Source: Populus alba (taxonomy: Eukaryota > Streptophyta > Magnoliopsida > Malpighiales > Salicaceae). From it: a DNA stretch of 64,000 nt. This document shows positions 44,847 through 54,934 of this stretch, piece by piece. Within the stretch, counting starts at the first letter, position 1. Each line of letters opens with the position of its first letter. A model generated the notes under the pieces. It was given only the letters and a program-made list of their open reading frames with translations. It was not told the DNA's origin and ran no database searches. Made by a program: the position numbers and the translations under genes. The stretch lies in NCBI RefSeq assembly GCF_005239225.2, contig NC_133302.1, positions 7,564,001 through 7,628,000 of the forward strand, in the 5' to 3' direction.

Positions 44847-46703
44847 TCAGATTTCGCAACAAGCGGATAATACCAGATATATTTTAGTGTGCGCATCAAC
44901 AAAGATAACAAAATAACGAAAACCATCAGAAGAAAACATTGGAGCAGGGCCCCAAACATCACTAAAAATTAATTCAAGTGGGGTAGAAGTTTTGTGACCC
45001 ATCGGTCGTAATGACAAACGGGATGACTTGCCTAATGGACATGCTTGACATTGAGTAAAAGATCGTTTAGACGTACAAATAATTTTATTATCAGAAACTA
45101 ACAAATTTAGAATGCGAGGAATTGGATGACCTAAACGACGATGCCACAAGTCGGCAGTCGCGGAAATGCAAGGAGACCAAAAAGCTTGAGGAACTGACTT
45201 AGCCGAGGACTCGGAGAGAACATAAAGACCATCATGACTCCGACCGGAAAGAAGAACTTCCTTGGTGATGAGATCCTTCACATAAAACACAGAATCGTGA
45301 AATTCAAAATAAACATGATTATCACGACAGAATTTCTGAACAAATAACAACGGTTTGGTAATGTGAGGCACACGAAGAACATTAGTTAATGTAAACAAGC
45401 GTTTGGGGGAATATAAAGTAGTATGTCCAACATGGGATATGTCAAGGGCCTTACCATCACCAACATGCAAGAAATCATTACCAAGATAAGGAGCAGAATC
45501 AGTTAGAGTTGCAAGATCAGGCATCACATGTTGATTCGCGCCGGTGTCGGGAAACCAAGTCGTTGCAGCAGAATCATTCGCAACAGCAAGGTGAGCAGAG
45601 GGCTGCTGTATGCTGCTGCGAAACTGATAGCATTGAAGAGCTGAATGGCCAGGAGTGGAACATAATTGGCAGCGGACATGTCCAGACCACTGCCCCTGAT
45701 TTGGCCGAAAATCTGCAGCAGAGGTGCGCCTGTTCTGCCACTGATTTTGCCTCCAATCTGCAGCGGAGTGATCTCTGTTTGGGGCCTGAAATCGGTTGGT
45801 GTTTGAGCGCCAATTACCTCTAGAACGTCCCCTGTTTCGGCTGTGATTAGTCATGGCATAATAAGCAGAATTCGGAGGTGTTGGCAGTAATGGTGGCTGC
45901 TGCGGCAGAGAAGAAGAAGACAGCAGTGATGAAGAGGATGAACCGACAGCCATGGAGTGAAAAGAGTTCTTGTGCAGAAACTCATGGGTAAGGAGATGGC
46001 TATGAAGATCAGCATACGATAGCGGTTCAGCCTTGGTTATGAGACTAGTTACCAAGTCTTTGAACTCACCGCGAAGTCCATGAAACACATAGAGATTGAA
46101 ATCTTCAAGGGACATTGGGCGACCAGCAGCAGCCAATTCGTCAAATAACGATTTGGCTTGCTGCATATACATACTAACCGATGCATCACCTTGCCGAAGG
46201 TCTTGAAAGGAGCCATGTAGTTGCATGATCCGAGAATTAGATGGAGAGGCAAGTGCCTTCTCAAGCGTGCGCCAAACACAATGTGAAGTAGAACAATCGA
46301 CTACAAGATGCAGCACATCCACGGAAAGAGAGGAGAGTAGAGCACTCAAAATAAGTTGATCTTGTTGCTTCCAACGAAGAAAAGAGGGGCTGATGGCAGA
46401 AGAAGAATCAGCCGAAGCATCAATCATATGAGATGGAGGACACGGCAAGGAGCCGTCAACAAACTGAAAAACACCTTGACCAAGGAGATATGGCTTCATC
46501 TGCATTCTCCAATAAAGATAGTTTGTGTTCGTAAGTTTCAATGACACAACATGGTGGGTGTTTGATAGAGGAACCATTGAAGATTGTGTTCCCATAAGAG
46601 GCAGAGAAACGGCAGAGCCAGCAGCAGGAAGAGGGCTAGCCGGTGATGATGCATCACCGGTGGAGGGAGAGATTGGAGCAACGGCAGCAGGAGGAGAGTC
46701 CAT
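44847..46703 (-). CDS. Copia-1 gag, protease and start of integrase
   Basis: The frame starts at MDSPPAAVAPISPS; an upstream in-frame ATG exists at 46730. It contains a retrotransposon gag domain (YLYWRMQMKPYL, WRTLEKALAS), a Gln/Asn-rich linker and a CxxC-type knuckle (CQLCSTPGHSALQCY). The aspartic protease core is WFPDTGANQHV, followed by a GAG-pre-integrase segment (LWHRRLGHP, CQACPLGKS) and the start of integrase (IFSDVWGPAP). It stops at 44847 after an apparent +1 insertion. Confidence 0.82.
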   Translation of the reverse strand: MDSPPAAVAPISPSTGDASSPASPLPAAGSAVSLPLMGTQSSMVPLSNTHHVVSLKLTNTNYLYWRMQMKPYLLGQGVFQFVDGSLPCPPSHMIDASADSSSAISPSFLRWKQQDQLILSALLSSLSVDVLHLVVDCSTSHCVWRTLEKALASPSNSRIMQLHGSFQDLRQGDASVSMYMQQAKSLFDELAAAGRPMSLEDFNLYVFHGLRGEFKDLVTSLITKAEPLSYADLHSHLLTHEFLHKNSFHSMAVGSSSSSLLSSSSLPQQPPLLPTPPNSAYYAMTNHSRNRGRSRGNWRSNTNRFQAPNRDHSAADWRQNQWQNRRTSAADFRPNQGQWSGHVRCQLCSTPGHSALQCYQFRSSIQQPSAHLAVANDSAATTWFPDTGANQHVMPDLATLTDSAPYLGNDFLHVGDGKALDISHVGHTTLYSPKRLFTLTNVLRVPHITKPLLFVQKFCRDNHVYFEFHDSVFYVKDLITKEVLLSGRSHDGLYVLSESSAKSVPQAFWSPCISATADLWHRRLGHPIPRILNLLVSDNKIICTSKRSFTQCQACPLGKSSRLSLRPMGHKTSTPLELIFSDVWGPAPMFSSDGFRYFVIFVDAHTKIYLVLSACCEI

Positions 46704-46748
46704 GGGGGAGAAAATTAGGGCCGGCTGCAAAGAGAGAAAATATTAGGA

Positions 46749-46906
46749 GGCTCTGATACCAAGTTGAGAATAATTAAGAGGCTTAACCTAATAGGTTAGC
46801 CAACCCTTTCTATATATATGAGTAGAGCAATATACAATAGTAAAGGTGGAGATTACCACATAAGAATATGACTACAATATTTCCTATATAATTACATTTT
46901 ATAATA
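46749..46906 (-). repeat. Copia-1 5' LTR with adjoining primer-binding site
   Basis: The LTR is 46762-46906. The primer site for initiator tRNA-Met is immediately inside it at 46749-46761 (TGGTATCAGAGCC on the minus strand) with no spacer, which supports the unusual ...CT LTR end. Confidence 0.88.
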
Positions 46907-46926
46907 GGTCTTCTTAATGCCAATAC
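46907..46926 (-). pseudogene. PEX12-like exon relic, part upstream of the Copia insertion
   Basis: The minus strand encodes VLALRRP and then meets Copia-1. With one target copy removed it joins in frame to 42113-41999. 46927-47246 beyond it shows no recognisable feature. Confidence 0.55.
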
Positions 46927-47309
46927 CTTCAAGACGAAAAATCCACAATATTCAATAATGCAAATATTCAAAGAAACATAAGCACAAGCCAACCTTTTGA
47001 ATAAAAGTAAGTCAAGTAATTGCATCTTACCAAGAACATATAAAAAAACATTTAAAAAAAGAGACTTGATTAACAAATGAAATTGACAAACTCAAACAAA
47101 AATGAGAGAATTAAGAGAAACCGAGATGAAAATCTCAAGTGGGTCACAAAAATATCAGCTCCCATCACTTAAAAACTTGAAAAATTAAGTGGGTGGGCAA
47201 ACAATTATATGCAAAACGAGGAATGTGGACATGCAGGTATGTATAAGTATGGGCAAGCAATTACACCGATGGAGTAGGTGAGGGCGAGGATCTGAGATCA
47301 AGAAAAGGT

Positions 47310-49826
47310 GTGAAAGATACCGAGATTCCCTACTTCGGTGATGAGCACCTGCTAGTTTCCTTCAATGCCAAGCAGGAAGTTGAAAAAACTTGTACTGGAT
47401 GCCAACTGATCCTTTCAGGCCCTGCCTACGGTTGCTTGGACTGTGAATTCTACCTCCATGAATCATGTAAAGACATGCCATCGGAAATACAACATCCATA
47501 CCACCCTCCGCACCCTCTCCGTGCTCAAGTTGCTGAATATGGTTCAGAATGTGATGCCTGTCACATGCCAATTAGGAAGGTTTTTTATCGATGTTCTGAG
47601 TGCGACTTCAATCTGCATATTCTATGTGCTAACAGGTCTCTAAAGGTATCATCTTCCTTAAAATACAAGGGCCATGAGCACGATCTCTATTATTTTGCGG
47701 CGAGCTATTTCAACGAGTATTCTCTATGCAACACTTGCCGCAAGGTTTGCAAGGGCTCTTACTATATCTGTTTAGAGTGCAAATACTATGTTCATCTGGA
47801 CTGCATTCCTTTACCGCGAGTTGTTGAGAATGATGGCCACTCCCGTGACTATTCCCATTACCTCACCCTCAAGGATTGCTTTGTTGAAGACGACTCGGGT
47901 CAGTATTACTGTGAACTTTGTGAGAAAGAAAGGGATCCAACGTATCATGTTTACTACTGTGATCAATGCCCTGATCGCAATCCATATCTCGCTCATATTG
48001 AATGCCTGATGTTGGAGGTAAGGCCAAATTTAAGCCCTTATGGAGGAAAAATGTGAAAACATGCTTGCATTATTGTCTAATTTTCAACTAGTACCATGCA
48101 ACTTCAATTTGCTTTGCTATATATACATATTCAAAATCTCTTAATCAGACATAATGCTCTGAACTTCATGCGGGACTCGTCCTTTCATGCTTTGAGTTGC
48201 ATTTGTTTGTGGTGTAATGATTCTCATGTTTTATTTGGTGGACATGGTGAACTTTCTTCGTGTGGAAGAAACTTCACTGGAGGCGATAACATGGGTTGTT
48301 TTACAGTTAATGAAAGCAGAGCTCAACTCTGCGAGTACCTCTGCCAAGATGGTTGATGATGGAGATGTAAAGGGTGATACGAAGTGCCTTGCTCTCGTCA
48401 AGTACACAGCTATCCCACCTGAGAATCAAATTAAGGTTAGGCCATTTGAAGCATAGGTTAATACTATCTTGTGTTTAATTTTTATCAAATAAATAAGGAT
48501 GATAATATTCGAACTTGTGATCGTTTGGTCATAAAAGCTCTCATACTATATCAAAGAACTAATTCAACCCAAAAACTTAAGATATTAGATAAAATATCAA
48601 AATATGATTTATATTATTTTCTAAATATTATTTTAATAGCTATCAGGCTGAATGTCATGCTTACTCTAAATTTATGAGGTCTATTTTTGTAGCGTTTAAT
48701 TACTTGAATACTACAGCAATTTACTTGAATCAACATAGAAAAAGAAGGCACTGATGCATTCAAAGCTGCTCACAATGTTTTACCCTCCAATTATATTGAA
48801 TAGACGTGTAAGTTTGGTTTGTTAATTCTCTTCTTTCTCTAAGATGCAGCTTAAAGGTTTCAGGCATGAACATATCCTGGTCCCTGACGATGAGGAATCA
48901 GAAGCAAGGAGAGCTTACTGTTCTTGGTGCGATGGCAAGATTTTTGGTCCAGGCTATATCTGTCAACAATGTTCGGGAAACTGGCATATATCATGCGCTA
49001 AATCGCCCCCTCAAAAGACACACTTTCTTCACTCACAGCACACCCTAACTATGTTTTATCCTCATTATTTTGAGTACTTTATATGCGATGGCTGTAGAGA
49101 TCTTTGCCATGATGTTGCCACTTATCATTGCCGTGAGTGCCACTTCTTCCTTGATATGAAATGTGCTTCTCTACCTGATGATCAGTGCGAGCAATTGAAG
49201 AAGACAGAAAGCAAAACTATATATTTTTGCCACAAGCATAAATTAACAAGAGCCAACTGTGCAAGAGGAATTAAAGAGAAATGCAAGGTCTGTCAGCTCC
49301 GTATCTCCAGTGCAACATATTGCTGCATTAACTGCAACTTCTTCCTCCATGAATCCTGCCTCGAAACACCACAAGAAATACAACACCAGTATCACCTGCA
49401 GCACCCCCTTCTTGGTCGGGACTTTGATGGAAATCCAAAAAACTGCAGAGCCTGCAATCTGCAAATTTGGGATATTGCCTATTACTGTGATATCTGCGAT
49501 TTTGCTCTCCATTTTACATGCGCTACTTACTTAACTTCCACTCTCAAACATGAGTTCCACCGTGAGCACACACTCTTTTCCTTCGTAGCATCGGATCTAG
49601 GGGATCAGGGCTTTATCCAGTCGCTAGAACCACAACCTTCAAAAGGCAATTTTTGTTGCGAGACCTGTGGAAATGATTGCAGTGGCTCCTTCTATCGTTG
49701 TGTTGAATGCAACATTAACCGACATCTTGAGTGCATTCCATTGCCATTTAAAGTTCAGCAAGAAGACCATCATTTGGATCCTATTACTCATGGAAAATGT
49801 AGTCGAAGATGATTCTGGAGAATATT
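47310..49826 (+). pseudogene. DC1-domain (Cys/His-rich C1-like) protein gene, split by Copia-2
   Basis: Plant DC1 proteins have repeated C1-like zinc modules, and some act in defence or hormone signalling; this one's role is unknown. Three exons join in phase 0: 47310-48017 (donor GAG|GTAAGG), 48307-48435 and 48850-49826. Exon 1 has about four DC1 modules (CTGC, CDAC, CNTC, CELC with matching HxxC pairs), and exon 3 has about five (CSWC, CDGC, CKVC, CRAC, CETC). Exon 2 encodes a short non-zinc linker. Defects: the expected start codon is GTG at 47310, with no in-frame ATG after the stop at 47244. A 2-bp loss near 49790 shifts the frame to a stop at 49812. Copia-2 sits in the last module. The remainder resumes at 54571. 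Confidence 0.82.
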
Positions 49827-50197
49827 TGTTAGACAATTGACATTTTTAACTCTAGTGTTTCATGTTGTTTAATCAAGTATTGTTTGTTTTTCTTTTCTTT
49901 CATTTCTGTTTTGATTTTGTTAAAGTAAATCCCTTGTTTTTCTGATGTTGTTGCTGAGATTAGTGGCAGCATATTCTCCACTACAGTTAGTGGCTAGTGA
50001 CAGCAAATTGTCCACTACAGTTAGTGGCTGATAACTAGGGAGGTTTGTTGTATTTAAAGACATGCAGTTAATGAAATACTCACTGAGACATTTTATCAAA
50101 CACCTTGTGTGTAATTCGTGTTCTTCAATACCAGCATTGTTGTTCTTGATTGTGCATCCCTTCACCTGCACAAAACACAGCAACACAATTCTTAACA
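49827..50197 (+). repeat. Copia-2 5' LTR
   Basis: 371 bp with TG...CA ends. It contains a short internal duplication (ctccactacagttagtggct and gtccactacagttagtggct). Confidence 0.92.
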
Positions 50198-50262
50198 GTG
50201 GTATCAGAGCATCTCAGATCTTACAAGACCAAAACACTTTTTTTTTTTTCAAAATCTCAAAA

Positions 50263-51229
50263 ATGACATCCAACAACTTACTTTTAAACTCCCCCATTAT
50301 ATTTACTGGTGAAAACTACCATATTTGGTCAGTGAAGATGCAAGCTTTTCTTGAAGCTTATGATCTTTGGGAAATTGTTTCCGAAGACAAACCAGTAGCT
50401 CCCTTACCAACAAATCCCACTATGGCTCAAATCAAGTTCAGCAGTGAGGAAAAGGCAAAGAAATCCAAGGCGAAATCAATCATCCAAAATGCTGTGGCAG
50501 AAAGCATTTTCTACAGAATTATGGCATGCAATTCAGCCAAAGAGGCTTGGAACAAACTAAAAGAAGAATACCAAGGCAGTGACAGAACAAGGCAAATGCA
50601 AGTGCTGAATTTTGAAGAGAGATTTTGAGGCACTTAACATGCAAGAAGATGAAACAATCTCTAAGTATTCTGATCGAATTTCACTAATTATCAACAACAT
50701 CAGATTACTTGGAGAAGACTTTCCTGACAGTAGGATTGTGGAGAAGGTCCTTGTGACTCTTCCTGAGAGGTTTGAATCCAAAATCTCCTCTCTAGAAGAA
50801 TCAAAGGACCTCAGTAAAATCTCATTAGGTGAACTAATGAGTGCTCTTCAAGCACAGGAGCAACGAAGAACAATCAGGCAAGACAGATTGACTGAAGGAG
50901 CCTTTTATGTGCAAAAACAACAAGCTGGAAAAGGAAAGAAGTTGCCTAATCTGAGATTCAAAGGCAGAAATGAAGGGGGCAGCACTAGTGAAGCTTCAAA
51001 ACAAAAGAAGTTTCCTCCTTGCACTCACTGCAAAAGAAACACACATTCAGAAAAATATTGTTGGTGGAGGCCAGATGCAATTTGTGGAAATTGCAAGCAA
51101 TCAGGGCACATCACAAAGGTCTGCAAGTTCAAAAAATCAGATCCAAAACCTCAACAAGCTCACCTAGCAGATGAAGTTGATACACAGGAGGAGCAATTCT
51201 TTGCTGTCACTTGTTTCTCAAACAAATGA
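50263..51229 (+). CDS. Copia-2 gag, with one +1 frameshift
   Basis: Start MTSNNLLLNSP. The first frame (to 50628) has the gag core (ENYHIWSVKMQAFLEAYDLW, KEAWNKLKEEY). The second (to 51229) continues in the next frame with DFEALNMQEDETISKYSDRI and a CCHC knuckle (CGNCKQSGHITKVC). The shift is explained by one extra T in the run 50610-50613. Gag would form the particle that packages element RNA. Confidence 0.85.
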
Positions 51230-54200
51230 TCCAGCTGATACTTGGCTTATTGACAGTGGATGCACACATCATTTGTGCAATGATGCTGGAATGTTCAAAA
51301 CCCTTGATGAATCTTACAAATCCAGAGTAAAGGTTGGCAATGGAGAATTTCTGGAGGTCAAAGGCAGAGGGTCAGTAAATGTTCAAACAAGTTCAGGTAT
51401 CAAAATCATTCCTGATGTGTTATTTATACCTGAAATCAGTCAAAATTTGTTAAGTGTTGGACAAATGATGGAGAAAAACTATTCTCTTCAGTTTAAGGAT
51501 CATAAATGCATTATCTTTGATCCTTCTGGAGAACAAATGTTCTGTGTAAAGATGAAAAACAGAAGCTTTGTTGTTGACTGGGATAAAGTATCCAATCATG
51601 CATATGTGAGTGCTACTCAGGATGTTTCAAATCTTTGGCATAAAAGATTTGGACATTTCAATCAAAAGGGCTTGTCAATTTTGAAACAAAAGGAAATGGT
51701 TGCAGCATTGCCCACATTGAATGGTGAGATTCAATTGTGTGAAACATGTCAACTTGGCAAGCAATCAAGGCCACCATTTCCTAAAAGGCAAGCATGGAGA
51801 GCCAGCCAAAAACTTCAGCTCATCCACACTGACGTGTGTGGACCTATGAAGACAGCCTCATTATGTGGTAACAAGTATTTCATTCTCTTTATTGATGATT
51901 ATACTAGGATGTGTTGGGTGTATTTCATCAAATTTAAGAGTGAAGTATTTACAATCTTTCAAACATTCAAAGCTTTAGTTGAGAATCAAAGTGACATGCT
52001 AATTAAATGCTTAAGATCTGACAATGGTACTGAATATACTTCAAATCAGTTTCTTGAGTTTTGCAACAGCAGAGGCATTGTGCACCAGTACACTACACCA
52101 TACACACCACAACAAAATGGTGTATGTGAGAGGAAGAACAGGACAGTAATGGAGATGGCTAGATGTCTCTTACTTGAAAAGAAAATGCCAAACAAATTAT
52201 GGGCAGAGGCAGTCAATACCTCTGTTTACTTGTTGAACCGACTTCCAACCAAAGCACTGGAGGGCAAGACACCATACGAAGGCTGGAATGGTGTTAAACC
52301 TGCTGTAGATCATCTTCGAATCTTTGGCAGCATATGCTATTATCATATAGCTGAGCCAAAGAGGAGCAAACTTGACAACAAAGCTCAAAAGGGAGTTCTT
52401 GTGGGTTATGGAATAACGACCAAAGGATACAGAATTCTTTGCTTACAAACAGAGAAGGTAATTCTCAGCAGAGATGTGAAGGTTGATGAAGCAATCACAT
52501 GGGATTGGGAACATCAGAAAAATATGATTTCTGATCAACCATTCACCATTCAGCCCCAACCAGTAGCTGATGAATCAGTGGATGATTTTCCAGTTAGAGG
52601 CACAAGATCATTGGAAGATATTCACCTAAGATGCAACATGGCAATCCTAGAACCAACCAGCTATACTGAAGCTCAAGAATTTCCAGCATGGAGGAGAGCA
52701 ATGGAGGCAGAAATGGAAATGATCAACAAAAATGCAACATGGCAGCTGATTGAAAGGCCTAAGCATCGCAAGGTGATAGGTGTAAGATGGGTTTTCAAAA
52801 CAAAACTCAATTCAGATGGGTCAGTATGCAAACACAAGGCTAGATTGGTGGTAAAGGGCTATGCTCAGCAATATGGTGTGGACTACCTAGAGACCTTTGC
52901 TCCAGTAGCAAGGTATGATACTATTAGACTTCTCATTACACTTGCAGCACATAACTCTTGGCAGATTCACCAACTTGATGTCAAGTCTGCCTTCTTGAAT
53001 GGATTTCTTGCTGAAGAAATCTTTGTAGAGCAACCCGATGGGTATGCTGTTAAAGATAAAGAAGATCATGTGTATCTACTTAAGAAGGCCTTGTATGGGT
53101 TGAAACAAGCTCCCCGAGCTTGGTATGACAGAATGGACACACATCTGCTTCAACTTGGGTTCAGCAGAAGCCAAAATGAAGCAACTTTGTATGTGAAATC
53201 ATGTGGTAACCATTTTCTAATTGTATCTATTTACGTAGATGATATGCTTATAACAGGAAGTGAACTTGGAATGATCCAAGAGTTCAAAGATGAAATGAAG
53301 AAGATGTTTGAGATGTCTGACCTTGGAATGATGAATTACTTCCTTGGAATGGAAGTGATGCAATCCAGCAATGGCATTTTTACATGCCAAAAGAAGTATG
53401 CTTCAGACATCCTAAAAAGATTCAAAATGGAGGATTGTAAACCAGTGGGGACTCCTATGACAACAAGTATCAAGCTTAGCAAGGATGATGAATCTGAAAA
53501 AGTGGATGAAAGTTTGTATAGAGGCTTAATTGGCAGCCTTCAATATCTTACAGCAAGTAGACCTGACATATTATTTGCTGTGAGTATTCTTTCAAGGTTC
53601 ATGCATTCTCCAAGGGAGACTCATTTCATTGCAGCAAAAAGGATACTTAGATACATCAAAGGTACCATTGATCTTGGTATTTTCTGTCCAAGATCATCAG
53701 AAGGGGCTGTGGAACTAAAAGGTTATACTGACAGTGACTGGGGAGGCTGTGTTGATGATTCAAGAAGCACTTCAGGGTATTTATTCTCACTCAATTCAGG
53801 TGTCTTCACCTGGAGTTCAAAGAAGCAAGAGACAACAGCTCAATCCACTGCAGAAGCAGAGTACATTGCTGCTGCCGCTGCTGTCAACCAAGCAATTTGG
53901 TTGAGGAAAATGTTAAAGGATTTGGGACATGAACAGGTTGAAGCTACTAAAATCATGTGTGATAACAGTTCTGCAGTATCAATTTCAAAGAATCCAGTCT
54001 TTCATGGACGTACAAAGCATATCAAAATCAAGTTTCATTTTATTAGAGAAGTTCAACAATCTAATGAAGTGATGCTGATTCATTGTTCTTCCGAAGAACA
54101 ACTTGCAGATATATTTACCAAACCACTACCTAAAGAGAGATTTGAGACATTAAGACAAATGATTGGAATTTGTCGTCAAAATGTCAAGGAGGAGTGTTAG
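51171..54200 (+). CDS. Copia-2 pol: protease, integrase, reverse transcriptase, RNase H
   Basis: An open frame of 1009 residues. In order: protease active site TWLIDSGCTHHL, GAG-pre-integrase LWHKRFGHF and CETCQLGKQ, integrase core (LIHTDVCGPM, SDNGTE, PQQNGVCERKN), Copia reverse transcriptase (HQLDVKSAFLNG, ALYGLKQAPRAWYDR, YVDDMLITG) and RNase H (YTDSDWGG, STAEAEYIA, CDNSSAV, HGRTKHIKIK), ending EEQLADIFTKPLPKERF. It is joined to gag by a +1 change in the A-run 51220-51222. The first residues of this frame, before TNDPADTWLID, are probably out-of-frame gag. Catalytic motifs look intact. Confidence 0.93.
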   Translation: MKLIHRRSNSLLSLVSQTNDPADTWLIDSGCTHHLCNDAGMFKTLDESYKSRVKVGNGEFLEVKGRGSVNVQTSSGIKIIPDVLFIPEISQNLLSVGQMMEKNYSLQFKDHKCIIFDPSGEQMFCVKMKNRSFVVDWDKVSNHAYVSATQDVSNLWHKRFGHFNQKGLSILKQKEMVAALPTLNGEIQLCETCQLGKQSRPPFPKRQAWRASQKLQLIHTDVCGPMKTASLCGNKYFILFIDDYTRMCWVYFIKFKSEVFTIFQTFKALVENQSDMLIKCLRSDNGTEYTSNQFLEFCNSRGIVHQYTTPYTPQQNGVCERKNRTVMEMARCLLLEKKMPNKLWAEAVNTSVYLLNRLPTKALEGKTPYEGWNGVKPAVDHLRIFGSICYYHIAEPKRSKLDNKAQKGVLVGYGITTKGYRILCLQTEKVILSRDVKVDEAITWDWEHQKNMISDQPFTIQPQPVADESVDDFPVRGTRSLEDIHLRCNMAILEPTSYTEAQEFPAWRRAMEAEMEMINKNATWQLIERPKHRKVIGVRWVFKTKLNSDGSVCKHKARLVVKGYAQQYGVDYLETFAPVARYDTIRLLITLAAHNSWQIHQLDVKSAFLNGFLAEEIFVEQPDGYAVKDKEDHVYLLKKALYGLKQAPRAWYDRMDTHLLQLGFSRSQNEATLYVKSCGNHFLIVSIYVDDMLITGSELGMIQEFKDEMKKMFEMSDLGMMNYFLGMEVMQSSNGIFTCQKKYASDILKRFKMEDCKPVGTPMTTSIKLSKDDESEKVDESLYRGLIGSLQYLTASRPDILFAVSILSRFMHSPRETHFIAAKRILRYIKGTIDLGIFCPRSSEGAVELKGYTDSDWGGCVDDSRSTSGYLFSLNSGVFTWSSKKQETTAQSTAEAEYIAAAAAVNQAIWLRKMLKDLGHEQVEATKIMCDNSSAVSISKNPVFHGRTKHIKIKFHFIREVQQSNEVMLIHCSSEEQLADIFTKPLPKERFETLRQMIGICRQNVKEEC

Positions 54201-54565
54201 ACAATTGACATTTTTAACTCTAGTGTTTCATGTTGTTTAATCAAGTATTGTTTGTTTTTCTTTTCTTTCATTTCTGTTTTGATTTTGTTAAAGTAAATCC
54301 CTTGTTTTTCTGATGTTGTTGCTGAGATTAGTGGCAGCATATTCTCCACTACAGTTAGTGGCTAGTGACAGCAAATTGTCCACTACAGTTAGTGGCTGAT
54401 AACTAGGGAGGTTTGTTGTATTTAAAGACATGCAGTTAATGAAATACTCACTGAGACATTTTATCAAACACCTTGTGTGTAATTCGTGTTCTTCAATACC
54501 AGCATTGTTGTTCTTGATTGTGCATCCCTTCACCTGCACAAAACACAACAACACAATTCTTAACA
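54195..54565 (+). repeat. Copia-2 3' LTR
   Basis: 371 bp, one visible difference from the 5' LTR. Confidence 0.92.
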
Positions 54566-54677
54566 ATATTACTGTGAGATTTGCGAGGATAAAAGGAACC
54601 CAAATCATCCTGTTTATTGCTGCAAGATGTGTAAGGATAACTGGTTCATTGCTCATATTGGATGCGTGATTAAAGAG
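54566..54677 (+). pseudogene. Continuation of the split DC1 gene (last zinc module)
   Basis: Directly after the second ATATT the frame reads YCEICEDKRNPNHPVYCCKM and then CKDNWFIAHIGCVIKE, completing the DC1 module begun at 49810. A donor (GAG|GTGAAA) closes the exon at 54677. With the insertion removed, the two halves join exactly at GAATATTACTGTGAG. Confidence 0.85.
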
Positions 54678-54752
54678 GTGAAACATGTAAATTGCTTTGA
54701 TTATTCGTTAAAAAACTTCCATAACAAATCATCTGCAAGCCTATATCTTTAG

Positions 54753-54921
54753 TACCTTATTAGAAATACTGGAATGGTGGAATAAAGATTTGGGATCAGA
54801 CTATGAGGAGACCTCTAGCAAGGAGGATGATGGGACCTCCCTTTCCAGTCATTCTGATCTAGAGAGCTATGCAATGGGAGAGCATAATACGGAAGGCCCT
54901 GGAATTACTGAACTTGATTAA
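54753..54921 (+). pseudogene. Acidic C-terminal exon of the DC1 gene
   Basis: After an acceptor (tatatctttag) a frame encodes an acidic, Ser-rich tail: WWNKDLGSDYEETSSKEDDG, then a stop (ITELD, TAA) at 54919-54921. The phase does not match the preceding donor, so another lesion or a different junction is needed. The tail repeats downstream (54935-55085). Confidence 0.55.
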
Positions 54922-54934
54922 AACATCGAGGGTA

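Larger units (their letters stand above)
42114..46906 (-). mobile_element. Copia-1: Ty1/Copia retrotransposon with non-canonical LTR ends
   Basis: A 4793-bp element with the 5-bp duplication GGTCT (42109-42113 and 46907-46911) and 145-bp LTRs at 42114-42258 and 46762-46906. On the coding strand the LTR runs TATTATA...CTCAACT, i.e. TA...CT instead of TG...CA. The primer site TGGTATCAGAGCC (minus strand, 46761-46749; initiator tRNA-Met) abuts the 5' LTR, and the tract CTTGAGGGGGCG precedes the 3' LTR. I see three substitutions between the LTRs, so insertion was fairly recent. Gag-pol is present but broken into several frames. Confidence 0.92.
49827..54565 (+). mobile_element. Copia-2: young, nearly intact Ty1/Copia retrotransposon
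   Basis: A 4739-bp element with duplication ATATT (49822-49826 and 54566-54570) and 371-bp LTRs at 49827-50197 and 54195-54565 (TGTTAGACAATT...ATTCTTAACA). The LTRs differ at a single position that I can see (acacagc/acacaac). The primer site TGGTATCAGAGC is at 50199-50210 and the polypurine tract AAGGAGGAG at 54186-54194. The polyprotein frame is complete apart from two +1 changes. It is inserted in sense orientation within a DC1 exon. The near-identical LTRs imply very recent transposition. Confidence 0.95.

Noticed and set aside
47310..47312. GTG as a genuine start codon for the DC1 gene
   Set aside because: Plant nuclear genes rarely start at GTG; more likely an original ATG was lost or an upstream exon lies elsewhere. 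Kept only as a marker of where the homologous start would be.
50199..50210. Possible tRNA gene fragment at TGGTATCAGAGC (and at 46749-46761)
   Set aside because: Each is a retrotransposon primer-binding site next to an LTR; no cloverleaf sequence surrounds it. No tRNA or rRNA gene was recognised anywhere in the window.
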